In this document: piece by piece, positions 23,366 to 31,569 of the stretch
Numbering within the stretch: the first letter of the stretch is position 1
How the letters are laid out: every line of letters begins with the position of its first letter
DNA from: Vibrio algivorus
GTDB taxonomy: Bacteria > Pseudomonadota > Gammaproteobacteria > Enterobacterales > Vibrionaceae
Assembly: GCF_002218005.2 (NCBI RefSeq)
Contig: NZ_AP018679.1
Location: 496,001 to 560,000 of the forward strand
Length of the DNA: 64,000 nt
Direction: 5' to 3'
Program-made: the position numbers and the translations under genes
Notes under the pieces: generated by a model
Database searches by the model: none
What the model was told of the DNA's origin: nothing
What the model saw: only the letters and a program-made list of their open reading frames with translations

Positions 23366-24178
23366 TCAGCCGTCTGTGTTATTTCTAAACGGTTGTGACA
23401 ACATCTTTAATAGAGATTGTTCTTTGGTTGAGCGGAATAAGTTAATCCCAATGGTCATATTTTCATGGCCACCTTTCGGTTGGCTAATATAACTACCAAA
23501 CCAACGATCCCAAACGGATAAACAAAACCCGTAGTTGCTGTCGGTTTCATTGCGATGAATAGAATGATGAACTCGGTGCATATCTGGTGTGACAATCCAT
23601 TTTCTTAAACGCTCATCCATGCGATAAGGCAATGACACATTACTATGGTTAAACATCGCACTGGCGTTGAGTATGATTTCAAATACAAAGACAGCTAGGG
23701 GAGAAATTCCTAACAAGGCAATTGTTGCGAGTTTAATTAGCATCGAAAGCCAAATCTCGATGAAATGAAAGCGCGAACCGGTGGTGACGTCGATATCTTG
23801 GTCGGCATGATGCACGCGGTGTAAGCGCCAAAGCAGTGGGATTTTATGAAATAGACGGTGCTGCCAGTAAATCACGATATCTAATAAGAGTAAGCTACAT
23901 ACTACATTTAGCCATGCAGGGATGTTAAACCAATAAAATAAACCCACGTGGTTGTTCTGCATTAAATAGGCAAAACTGATTGCTAGAAATGGAAGAGTGA
24001 AAGGTAATAGAACGCTGTTAAGTAATACCAAACCTAAATTATTGGTCCATCGATAGAGCTTAGGTTGAGTGAGACGCTTTTTCGGTTTTTTGATTTCCCA
24101 AATCGCCATGCTTACCAGAATTAGAGTAAATACACTAATTCGAATAAGTGATTGTTGTGACATCAATAGGTCTGGCAT
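23366..24178 (-). CDS. Sterol desaturase/fatty acid hydroxylase superfamily protein
   Basis: This 270-residue integral membrane di-iron enzyme has four to five hydrophobic segments. The three histidine clusters are present: HRLFH near 107, HRVHH near 120, and the C-terminal MHRVHH near 200, with FNHSN between them. Such proteins hydroxylate or desaturate lipids. The substrate is unknown and bacteria of this group make no sterols, so a fatty-acyl or hopanoid-like lipid is more likely. A second possible start is ATG 24163. Confidence 0.8.
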   Translation of the reverse strand: MPDLLMSQQSLIRISVFTLILVSMAIWEIKKPKKRLTQPKLYRWTNNLGLVLLNSVLLPFTLPFLAISFAYLMQNNHVGLFYWFNIPAWLNVVCSLLLLDIVIYWQHRLFHKIPLLWRLHRVHHADQDIDVTTGSRFHFIEIWLSMLIKLATIALLGISPLAVFVFEIILNASAMFNHSNVSLPYRMDERLRKWIVTPDMHRVHHSIHRNETDSNYGFCLSVWDRWFGSYISQPKGGHENMTIGINLFRSTKEQSLLKMLSQPFRNNTDG

Positions 24179-24247
24179 GGTTTGGTCTCATCGTGATTAC
24201 AGTAAATGCTAATGAATAGATAGCTCTTTTATAAGAAAAATTTCATA

Positions 24248-24340
24248 TATACCCAAGTCGATATTTTTTGTGTCAATCTTTCCTGTCTAAAGGCTAAATG
24301 ATAGCTTTGAATTTTGTATCTTTGAAGCTACTTGGGGATA
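24248..24340. repeat. Short degenerate copy of the TATACCCAAGT repeat
   Basis: TATACCCAAGTCGATATTTT at the left and TTTGAAGCTACTTGGGGATA at the right are recognisable terminal repeats, with ATGATAGCTTTGAATTTTG between them. The large interior of the full element is missing. Confidence 0.55.
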
Positions 24341-24422
24341 AGAACATGATCACTTGTTTTGAGTGAATGGCTTTACAATTTGAACGGTTAACTCTACATT
24401 AAAGCCATCATTGGTGCCTGGT

Positions 24423-24518
24423 TATATCCGTTGTACTTGAAGTTGTAGTTTTGTAGACGTCGTTCATTCGCCCTCATTTATTTGTTGCCTAACTGCAATT
24501 CAAATTACTTTCGGTATA
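24423..24518. repeat. ERIC-like element, internally shortened
   Basis: The left end TATATCCGTTGTACTTGAAG and the inverted right end AATTCAAATTACTTTCGGTATA resemble ERIC termini. Internal GTCGTTCATTCGCCCTCATT recalls the ERIC body (GCGAACGC...GTGAG). The full ERIC is about 127 bp and this one is 96 bp, so it is shortened and diverged. It lies just before the TPP riboswitch. Confidence 0.5.
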
Positions 24519-24551
24519 GTTTAAATCATAAACATCCAAGCATTAAGCATA

Positions 24552-24637
24552 TTAGTCGGGGAGCCAGCAAAGGCTGAGATCACTTATGTGAGACCCGTTG
24601 AACCTGATCTGATTAACATCAGCGTAGGGAACTAGTA
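24552..24637 (+). promoter_or_regulatory. TPP riboswitch (THI element)
   Basis: The sequence carries the conserved core of the thiamine pyrophosphate aptamer: GTCGGGGAGCC, GGCTGAGA, ACCCGTTGAACCTGATCTG and CAGCGTAGGGAA. It controls the thiD gene downstream, shutting off expression when TPP is plentiful. Confidence 0.95.
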
Positions 24638-24672
24638 CCAACGTGTTGAGCTTTTTTTATCTCTACATGTGT

Positions 24673-24701
24673 ATTACTTCTGTGCGCTAAAAGGAAGTAA
24701 T
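24673..24701 (+). promoter_or_regulatory. Hairpin sequestering the thiD ribosome binding site
   Basis: ATTACTTC (24673-24680) is perfectly complementary to GAAGTAAT (24694-24701). The right arm contains most of the Shine-Dalgarno AAGGAAG (24691-24697) and ends two bases before the ATG. It is a plausible translational expression platform for the TPP aptamer upstream. Confidence 0.6.
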
Positions 24702-24703
24702 GC

Positions 24704-25552
24704 ATGTCTCAATCAACTTTCCCATCGCCACACACTTCTAATATTCCTAATGTACTAACTATCGCAGGATCGGACTCTGGTGGTGGAGCTGGTATCCAAG
24801 CTGATATTAAAGCTATTTCTGCAACAGGAAGTTTTGCCTGTTCTGCTATTACTGCACTCACAGCGCAAAATACTCAAGGAGTAGATGCCATCTTTCCTGT
24901 TTCAGCTGAATTTATTGGTCAGCAACTCGATTCTATCTGTTCTGATATCAATATTGCCGCAGTTAAAATTGGTATGTTGAACGATAGTGATGTAATAGAA
25001 GTAATAGCAGAAAAGTTAACGCACTATAACTTAATGAATGTAGTGTTAGATCCAGTTATGGTTGCCACTAGCGGTGACCCATTAATTCAACCTGCCGCAA
25101 TTAATACACTGAAAGAAAAGCTTATTCCTTTAGTAGAATTAATCACACCGAATTTACCTGAAGCCGGGTTGTTGATTGGGGAGCCTGAACCAAAATCAGA
25201 GAGTGAAATTGAAGGCTTTATTGAGAAGTTAAAAGCCCATTCAGAATTGCATAAGGTGGATATTTTATTAAAAGGCGGGCACTTTAGAGGTGAGGAAAGC
25301 CGAGATTGGCTTATTCAAAGAAACCAAACCGCGGTCTACACTCATCGACGTATTGCAACCCAAAATACTCACGGAACAGGGTGTACGCTTTCTTCTGCTA
25401 TCGCTTCTTATTTGGCACAAGGTTTTGATCTAACAGAGGCGATTGGGCATGCTAAGCAGTATTTATCAAATGCATTAACTCATGCCGATGAGCTTAATGT
25501 GGGTAAAGGATCCGGTCCCGTTCACCATTTTTATGCCCAAGCGAGTAAATAG
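24704..25552 (+). CDS. thiD: Hydroxymethylpyrimidine (phosphate) kinase ThiD
   Basis: This enzyme phosphorylates HMP and HMP-phosphate in thiamine biosynthesis. The 282-residue ribokinase-fold protein has a ThiD start motif NVLTIAGSDSGGGAGIQADIK (18-38), VLDPVMVATSGD near 120, and the catalytic TQNTHGTGCTLSSAIASY near 225 with its aspartate/glycine loop replaced by the usual HGTGC. It stands alone under a TPP riboswitch, separate from other thi genes. It may therefore serve salvage of HMP as well as synthesis. Confidence 0.93.
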   Translation: MSQSTFPSPHTSNIPNVLTIAGSDSGGGAGIQADIKAISATGSFACSAITALTAQNTQGVDAIFPVSAEFIGQQLDSICSDINIAAVKIGMLNDSDVIEVIAEKLTHYNLMNVVLDPVMVATSGDPLIQPAAINTLKEKLIPLVELITPNLPEAGLLIGEPEPKSESEIEGFIEKLKAHSELHKVDILLKGGHFRGEESRDWLIQRNQTAVYTHRRIATQNTHGTGCTLSSAIASYLAQGFDLTEAIGHAKQYLSNALTHADELNVGKGSGPVHHFYAQASK

Positions 25553-25560
25553 AGACTTAA

Positions 25561-26463
25561 TTATTCTTTGTTGGGCTCAGGCGGCAGCCTTTTTTGCCGC
25601 CTTTCTAATAATTTAGCGCCACCTCGGTAAACAAAGAGCGACCACAGGATCAGAGCGCAACCAATTACTTTTCCTATCGGCATATCATCGCCATAAAAGA
25701 CCACACTTAATGAACTTGCCCACACCGGCTCTAAGATCATAATAATTGCCGCATTGCCCGATGTGGTGAGCTTTTGTCCTATGGTTTGCATTACATAGCG
25801 TAAGCTGGTGGCTAAAATGGTACTTAATGCTACCCACATCCAAGTTTCATTGCTGACTTGATCGGGCCACTGCTCTAGCGAAAGTGAAGCGATAGTTCCC
25901 ACTGTACCGACCACAAAAAGTTGAATACAGGCTAACGCTAAACTTGGAACGCTTTGGGCATATTTAGCATTAAAATTAAAGTGAAAGGCTAATAATACAG
26001 CAGATATTAAAAACCAGATTTGGCTAGGAGAATGCTGATAACCGTTAGATAAAGATAGAAAACCTAACCCTAAAACTGCAAATGGCAAAGAAATCCAAAA
26101 CATGCGGATTGGTTTTTGTTTAAAAAGAGCCCAGCCTACAAGTGGTGCAAACAGCATGGCAAGACTTGAAATAAAGGCGCCCTCTGCCAAGGTATCGGTA
26201 ACAGAAATAGCGGTTACCCAAGTGAGTAGTGCGCAGGACATTAATAAGCCAACACTCGCAGCATTAATAATTTGCCCGCGAGTTAAAGCAACTAATTGTT
26301 TATAGCAAAAAGGTAGTAAGAATAACGATGCGGCGACAAAGCGTGTTCCAATAAAAGCAAAAGGAGGGAGACCCATAATCGCTTGCTTGGAAAAAATCCA
26401 ACCTAATCCGGCAAAAATAGTGGTTAGGATTAATATTATCGTTGCTTTGGCTTCTTGATTCAT
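25561..26463 (-). CDS. EamA/DMT-family transporter
   Basis: The 300-residue protein has ten hydrophobic segments arranged as two EamA repeats (about 8-140 and 150-285). The motifs FIGTRFVAASLFLLPF near 38 and IIMILEPVWASSLSVVFYGD near 240 are typical of drug/metabolite transporters. The substrate is not predictable. It converges on thiD with only eight bases between the stop codons, and the thiD terminator falls inside its final codons. Confidence 0.8.
   Translation of the reverse strand: MNQEAKATIILILTTIFAGLGWIFSKQAIMGLPPFAFIGTRFVAASLFLLPFCYKQLVALTRGQIINAASVGLLMSCALLTWVTAISVTDTLAEGAFISSLAMLFAPLVGWALFKQKPIRMFWISLPFAVLGLGFLSLSNGYQHSPSQIWFLISAVLLAFHFNFNAKYAQSVPSLALACIQLFVVGTVGTIASLSLEQWPDQVSNETWMWVALSTILATSLRYVMQTIGQKLTTSGNAAIIMILEPVWASSLSVVFYGDDMPIGKVIGCALILWSLFVYRGGAKLLERRQKRLPPEPNKE
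25579..25605 (+). terminator. Terminator of thiD inside the 3' end of the EamA gene
   Basis: GGCGGCA (25580-25586) pairs with TGCCGCC (25595-25601) and is followed by TTTCT. It points rightwards from thiD and overlaps the convergent gene. Confidence 0.6.
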
Positions 26464-26550
26464 TAAGAGCGCACCATGATAAAAGAGGGTAAGTGTTCAG
26501 ATTAGCATCACTCAATACGGTAGTCTGCTGGTGGCGTGAAACTTTAAAAG

Positions 26551-26598
26551 TAAAAAACCCTTAACCGAGTTTTATCTACATGATAACGGTTAAGGGTT
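26551..26598 (-). terminator. Terminator of the dicarboxylate symporter gene
   Basis: AACCCTTAACCG and CGGTTAAGGGTT are perfect 12-base arms. On the minus strand the stem is followed by TTTTTTAC. It lies 18 bp beyond the stop. Confidence 0.85.
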
Positions 26599-26615
26599 AT
26601 TCATTAGAGGAAAGA

Positions 26616-27920
26616 TTAAGCTTTAGTTCGTAAGCCTAGCTCAATTTCACCTGCATTTGGGTTGTTGAAAGTATCAACATCCATTTCATTTTCAGATTTC
26701 GCAACGATACAAGTCACAACACTGTCACCGGTAATGTTAACTGCGGTACGGATCATATCGAGTAGACGGTCAACACCCATAATAAGTGCAATACCCTCTA
26801 GTGGTAGACCAACTTGGTTAAGAACCATTGCTAGCATGATAAGGCCAACACCAGGAACACCTGCAGTACCCACTGAAGCTAACGTTGCCGTTAAGATAAC
26901 AGTGACATAATCACCAAGGGTTAAGTCAACATTAAATGCTTGTGCAATAAAGGCTGTCGCAACACCTTGCATGATCGCAGTACCATCCATGTTGATGGTT
27001 GCGCCAAGCGGTACAGTGAACGAAGCGATTTTATTACTCACACCTAAACGATGAGTTGCCGTTTCCATAGTCACTGGAATCGTTGCATTAGAAGAGGCGG
27101 TTGAAAATGCAAACATAATGGCATCTTTCATCTTCTTCCAAAATACAACAGGGCTTAGTCCAGAAAGCACTTTCAGTAACACACTATAAGTAACAAATGC
27201 ATGAATAAGTAAAGCCGCAACGAGAACTAAGAAGTAAGCGGCTAGGTTACCGATTGCCTCTAAACCAAGTCCTGTAAACAGTTTTCCCATTAAGAAGAAG
27301 ATACCGTAAGGCGCAACTTCCATTAAAATGGTCACTAGTTTCATGATTACAGCATTTACGTCGTTGAAGAAGTTACTTACGCGTTGACCTGCTTCACCAG
27401 CAAGGCTAATCGCAATACCGAATAGTACTGCAAATACGATAACCTGCAGCGTATTACCTTGGGACATTGCTGCCATTGGGTTGCTAGGGAACATGTTAAC
27501 GATAACTTGACCTAGCGATGGAGCTTCTGCCGTACTAAATGATGCTGCTGATGTTAAATCAGCACCAGAACCTGGCTGGAAGAAAATACCCATTACTAAT
27601 GCTAGTGTGATCGCCACTGCTGTTGTCGTAATATAAAAAGCAAGGGTCTTACCACCTAGGCGGCCTAGTGTAGTGATGTCTTTTAATGAACTTGTACCAC
27701 AAACTAAAGATACAAATACAAGAGGGATAACTAGCATTTTTAAGCTAGCAATAAAGATTTTGCCACCGACATCGAATAAACCATTGACGATATAGGCATC
27801 AATGAATTCATTACCGGATAGGAAGGTGCGAATTAAAAATCCACATAGAATACCGGCAAACATGCCGAATAGAATTTTGCTCGTAAGTGAGCGTTTGGTT
27901 TTGTTGTTATCGTTCGTCAT
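26616..27920 (-). CDS. Dicarboxylate/amino acid:cation symporter (GltP/DctA type)
   Basis: This inner-membrane sodium- or proton-coupled importer is of the DAACS family, trimeric with an elevator mechanism. The 434-residue protein shows the two re-entrant hairpins: FAFSTASSNATIPVT near 270 (serine-rich motif) and ASVGTAGVPGVGLIML near 350. It also has NMDGTA near 310, which binds the cation, and DRLLDMIRTAVNITGD near 390 with the substrate-binding Asp, Arg and Asn. Glutamate, aspartate or C4-dicarboxylate are candidate substrates. The sequence alone does not decide. Confidence 0.88.
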   Translation of the reverse strand: MTNDNNKTKRSLTSKILFGMFAGILCGFLIRTFLSGNEFIDAYIVNGLFDVGGKIFIASLKMLVIPLVFVSLVCGTSSLKDITTLGRLGGKTLAFYITTTAVAITLALVMGIFFQPGSGADLTSAASFSTAEAPSLGQVIVNMFPSNPMAAMSQGNTLQVIVFAVLFGIAISLAGEAGQRVSNFFNDVNAVIMKLVTILMEVAPYGIFFLMGKLFTGLGLEAIGNLAAYFLVLVAALLIHAFVTYSVLLKVLSGLSPVVFWKKMKDAIMFAFSTASSNATIPVTMETATHRLGVSNKIASFTVPLGATINMDGTAIMQGVATAFIAQAFNVDLTLGDYVTVILTATLASVGTAGVPGVGLIMLAMVLNQVGLPLEGIALIMGVDRLLDMIRTAVNITGDSVVTCIVAKSENEMDVDTFNNPNAGEIELGLRTKA

Positions 27921-28026
27921 GAACTGATCTCCATATGAATACTTTGTACAACTTGCAAAGTGAATCGGAGATTAGCAGAACTTGGTAAAGATCTTCCTAA
28001 GTTGTAACAAAAAATGATCTTGTTGC

Positions 28027-28042
28027 GTGATGATGATCACGT
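28027..28042. promoter_or_regulatory. CRP-like site upstream of the symporter gene
   Basis: CGTGATGATGATCACG is symmetrical and matches the CRP core GTGA-N6-TCAC, about 108 bp before the symporter start on the minus strand. CRP control of dicarboxylate uptake is common, but the outer bases differ from the consensus (C and G for T and A). Confidence 0.4.
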
Positions 28043-28478
28043 TTGGTGGAGGATTTGTGTGTGAAAGGGAAACATGTTAGTTGTTTAATATTCTGGAAAT
28101 ATAACAAATTCAAACTGGCCGTGCTATTGCTTGATCATATTGTAATATTTACGACTTATATTTTTGTACTATTTGGATTAGGCGACTTCTAATTGGTTGG
28201 CTATTAATTGAACAATAGTTTCTCTTTCATTAGTCAGTGAATTGATTTCTAAGTTAAATAATTAATGTTTGTTTTACTTTAAGTGTAAAGAATACTGTAC
28301 TAGTTCTTTGTTGTTCGTTAGATAAGTTTATGCATTTCAAATAGTTAATGTGTATTTATTCACTTACTTTCATATGTTGTATGACTGCCTGTTGCGGATT
28401 CATTTATTTTTTTAATGAATGAAAGCCAGTAAAATAGAAACCACATAAATCTTAAGTTTACTTTATTCGGCTCTCCCC
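28043..28478. other. Long AT-rich intergenic region before the diguanylate cyclase
   Basis: About 430 bp without a credible open frame, repeat copy or terminator. The sequence is AT-rich throughout. CTCTCCCC stands directly before the cyclase ATG, so that gene lacks a normal Shine-Dalgarno sequence. I see nothing else that can be supported. Confidence 0.3.
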
Positions 28479-30008
28479 ATGATATTTATTGATAATAGAA
28501 CTTTATTCGCCATCGTTAGCCTTATCACAATAGGAGCTGCAGTTGTATTCGCTATTTTATGGAGAATAAGGCCAAAATCGACCGGAGTTGGTCATTGGGC
28601 TTTAGGAATATTATTAATTGGCATGGGATGTTTGTTGACGGCCATGCGTGGCTATATCGATATGTTTTATTCTGTGGTAGTGGTGAATACGATAATTGTG
28701 CTAGGAGTACAGCTTATTTTCCAAGGCTTACGTATTTTTACCGAACGAAAAGCATTCGTAGTTTATGATATAGCGATTACATGTTTAATTGCGATTCTAT
28801 TTTATTACTTCTTTTATATTGACCCTAACTTAACCATTAGAACCGTATTATATTCTTTCCTTGTTGGAATGGTTTCGGTTGCTATCGTGTTTACATTATT
28901 AACCGATAATAACAAGATTAGAAGGAAGTCTAGCTATCCCGTTGCCATAATCTTTGGCTTGTTTGCATTTTTTCATATTATGCGTGGGGTTATGGAAATG
29001 CTGGCTCCTAGTGGTAAAGCTCCACTTAATGGGGGAGCCGCGGAAACATTATTGTACCTGAGTAGTATCTTTATCATTTGTGGGCTTGCGATTACTTTGG
29101 TTTTGCAAACGTATTTTATTCTTGAATCTAAGGTTCAATCTTATCTTTTGGCTATCGAGAATTCAGCTTCTTCAATAATGATAGTTAATAATGATTGGAT
29201 TATTGAATATGCTAACCCTGCGTCACTAAAGAAAACTGGTTATAACAAGGAAGAGCTTGTTGGTGGGAGTATTGATCTACTGCATTCTAAAGAGGTTTGG
29301 GTATCCGATGTTCTTGAAGTTTTAGAATGTTTAGAAAATGGGCAAATCTGGCGTGGGCAGTTATATAGTAAAAAGAAAAATGGTGAGCAATTTTGGGAGC
29401 TTGCTTCAATTGCCCCTATGGTAAAAGCAACTGGAAATGTGACTCATTATGTTGCTGTTAAAGAAGATATTACTGATATCAAAAAAGCCAAGCAACGTAT
29501 TCGCTATATAGCAAATCATGATACGTTAACCGGATTACCAACCAGAACCATGGTGATGGAATACTTGAATGATGCCATTAAATATTCCAATCAAAGCGGT
29601 AGTAAAGTTGCGGTGTTATTTGTCGATCTTGATGGATTCAAAGCAGTCAATGATTCTTTTGGTCACGATGCTGGGGATGAACTTTTAAAAGTTATATCAT
29701 CTCGATTAATCGACTGTGTACGAGATAAAGACATGGTATCGAGAATAGGTGGAGATGAATTTTTAATCTTACTCAGAGATGTGGCTGGTAAGGATGGCAT
29801 TTCAATGGTGGCGCAAAGAATGATTGATACAATTGCAGAGCCTGTGGAATTTAATCGTCATTTATTAATGGTAACGGCAAGCATTGGTATTTCTCTTTAT
29901 CCAGATAACAGCCAAGATTCAAAAGAATTGATTACACTTGCTGACCAAGCTATGTACAAAGTGAAAAATTCGGGAAAAAGCAATTATATATTTGCATGTG
30001 AATCTTAA
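28479..30008 (+). CDS. Membrane PAS-GGDEF diguanylate cyclase
   Basis: This enzyme makes cyclic di-GMP from GTP and so influences motility and biofilm. The 509-residue protein has about six to seven membrane segments (1-215), a PAS domain (about 225-335: AIENSASSIMIVNNDW, ITDIKKAKQRIRYIANHDTLTG at its end), and a GGDEF domain (about 345-505). The active-site loop RIGGDEF is intact, and RDKD five residues before it matches the RxxD inhibitory site for product feedback. There is no EAL domain. The ATG has no clear Shine-Dalgarno sequence, but the first membrane segment begins right after it, supporting the start. Confidence 0.9.
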   Translation: MIFIDNRTLFAIVSLITIGAAVVFAILWRIRPKSTGVGHWALGILLIGMGCLLTAMRGYIDMFYSVVVVNTIIVLGVQLIFQGLRIFTERKAFVVYDIAITCLIAILFYYFFYIDPNLTIRTVLYSFLVGMVSVAIVFTLLTDNNKIRRKSSYPVAIIFGLFAFFHIMRGVMEMLAPSGKAPLNGGAAETLLYLSSIFIICGLAITLVLQTYFILESKVQSYLLAIENSASSIMIVNNDWIIEYANPASLKKTGYNKEELVGGSIDLLHSKEVWVSDVLEVLECLENGQIWRGQLYSKKKNGEQFWELASIAPMVKATGNVTHYVAVKEDITDIKKAKQRIRYIANHDTLTGLPTRTMVMEYLNDAIKYSNQSGSKVAVLFVDLDGFKAVNDSFGHDAGDELLKVISSRLIDCVRDKDMVSRIGGDEFLILLRDVAGKDGISMVAQRMIDTIAEPVEFNRHLLMVTASIGISLYPDNSQDSKELITLADQAMYKVKNSGKSNYIFACES

Positions 30009-30051
30009 AGACAAAAAATAGTTGGACAATAATTTGTTCGACTATTCCCCC

Positions 30052-30111
30052 CGCATAACGCTTGTTTTAGCTTGCCCTTCGGGAGCAGCATCTTGAAGTC
30101 ACTCGGGTATA
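30052..30111. repeat. Partial copy of the TATACCCAAGT repeat
   Basis: CGCATAACGCTTGTTTTAGC, CTTGCCCTTCGGGAGC, and then ATCTTGAAGTCACTCGGGTATA correspond to the middle and right end of the full element with a deletion joining them. The left end is missing. Confidence 0.6.
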
Positions 30112-30128
30112 GGTTATCTGTGGTGATA

Positions 30129-30158
30129 ATCAAAACGCCGAGTTCTCAGCGTTTTGAT
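30129..30158. terminator. Terminator between the cyclase and purA2 genes
   Basis: ATCAAAACGC and GCGTTTTGAT are perfect 10-base arms around a 10-base loop. The embedded AAAA/TTTT make it usable in both directions, serving the convergent genes on either side. Confidence 0.65.
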
Positions 30159-30177
30159 TGTAGGATGAACTTGTAGA

Positions 30178-31437
30178 TTATGCGCGGATAATCATTTGAT
30201 CGCGCTCTGGACCAACCGAAACCATACTTACTGGTACGCCCATTAGTTGTTCAATTCGAATTACATAATCTTGCGCTGCTTGTGGTAGATCCGCAAAGTT
30301 GCGACAACCTGTAATGTCTTCATTCCAACCTTGCATGTTTTCATATACAGGGCTTAATGCAGCGGTTTGTGGCCAAATTGGGTTCTCTGTATGTTCACCT
30401 GAGTAAGCGATACAAATTTTAAGATCTTGCATACCAGATAAGCAATCAATCTTAGTGAGGGCTATTTCAGTAGCGGCTTGCAGTTCAACACCGTTACGCG
30501 TAGCGACTGCATCGAAGTAACCCATATCACGAGGTCGGCCTGTTACTGCGCCATATTCATTAGCACTTTCGCGGAAATTATCTTGTTCTTCCATTGCCGT
30601 AACCAAAGTACCTGTGCCAACGGAGGAACTGAATGATTTAGCTACTGCAATAATACGCTCAGGACGAAGAGCAGGTAAACCACTCCCTATGCCAGCATAA
30701 GCTGCGGTGACATTTGACGAAGTAGTGTATGGGTACTCGCCATAGACTAAATCTCGCCCTGCACCAAGTTGTGCTTCAAATAATAGGTTGGCATCTTTGT
30801 CTTGTAGTGCTTTAAGTGGTTGGGTGACGTTGCAAATAAATGGACGCCAAGCCTCGGTGACTTCAAGTAACCACTCAGTCATTTCACTGGCGGTTTGAGA
30901 AAAGTCACAGCTTGGATAGAGCGCTTTAAGTTGCGGCATTTTCCAATCGAGCATGAATTGAATACGCTCTTGTAAAACTTCTGGTTGGTTTAACCATCCC
31001 ACTAGAATACCTTTTTTCATTACGCGATCACCATAAGCGGGAGCAATTCCTTGGCGAGTGGAGCCGTAAGCGGCATCACCTAAGCGCTGTTCTTCTAAGG
31101 TATCTTCTAATGCGTGTAAAGGTAAACATAAGGTCGCACGATCCGAAATGCATAGTTTCACTTCTACGCCAGCGGCTTGAACTTCCAAAATTTCTTCGCT
31201 TAACGCAGCAGGGCTAATCACCATGCCAGGACCTAATACGGCAATGCAACTAGGATTAAAAATACCGCTTGGAAGTTGATGTAACTTAAAGGTTCCATGA
31301 TCGTTTACCACAGTGTGGCCTGCATTATTTCCACCTTGGAAACGAATACTTGCTGCGGCTTCACCTGCTAAAAAATCTACGATACGGCCTTTACCTTCAT
31401 CACCCCAGTTTGCACCTACAACAACAATAGACGGCAT
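30178..31437 (-). CDS. purA2: Adenylosuccinate synthetase paralogue (second, divergent PurA)
   Basis: The 419-residue protein is clearly of the PurA fold. It has WGDEGKGRIVD (P-loop with the catalytic aspartate) near 11, GGNNAGHTV near 35, PYTTSSNVTA near 238, LTKIDCLSG near 327, and a C-terminal GVPVSMVSVGPERDQMI. PurA joins IMP and aspartate using GTP. Several positions differ from housekeeping PurA: YGSTRQGIAPAY replaces the usual TTGRGIGPAY, and the substrate loop reads TGRPRDMGYFDAV where PurA normally has TGRRRRTGWLD. It is divergent from its own LysR regulator. It is therefore probably a specialised second copy, perhaps with altered substrate, rather than the main purine enzyme. Confidence 0.82.
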   Translation of the reverse strand: MPSIVVVGANWGDEGKGRIVDFLAGEAAASIRFQGGNNAGHTVVNDHGTFKLHQLPSGIFNPSCIAVLGPGMVISPAALSEEILEVQAAGVEVKLCISDRATLCLPLHALEDTLEEQRLGDAAYGSTRQGIAPAYGDRVMKKGILVGWLNQPEVLQERIQFMLDWKMPQLKALYPSCDFSQTASEMTEWLLEVTEAWRPFICNVTQPLKALQDKDANLLFEAQLGAGRDLVYGEYPYTTSSNVTAAYAGIGSGLPALRPERIIAVAKSFSSSVGTGTLVTAMEEQDNFRESANEYGAVTGRPRDMGYFDAVATRNGVELQAATEIALTKIDCLSGMQDLKICIAYSGEHTENPIWPQTAALSPVYENMQGWNEDITGCRNFADLPQAAQDYVIRIEQLMGVPVSMVSVGPERDQMIIRA

Positions 31438-31569
31438 AATTATGTTCTCCTAATTTGGTTAAGACATCATGCTATGCCTACCTACATAATAAGAGAAATT
31501 AATTATAATTATTGTACTGATAAGAAACTCATATAATATAAATTGAAATGGTAAGTACTGGATGGGATT

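Noticed and set aside
30178..31437. Phage-type PurZ (2-aminoadenine pathway)
   Set aside because: PurZ lacks the catalytic P-loop aspartate of PurA, whereas this protein retains WGDEGKG. No phage genes are nearby.
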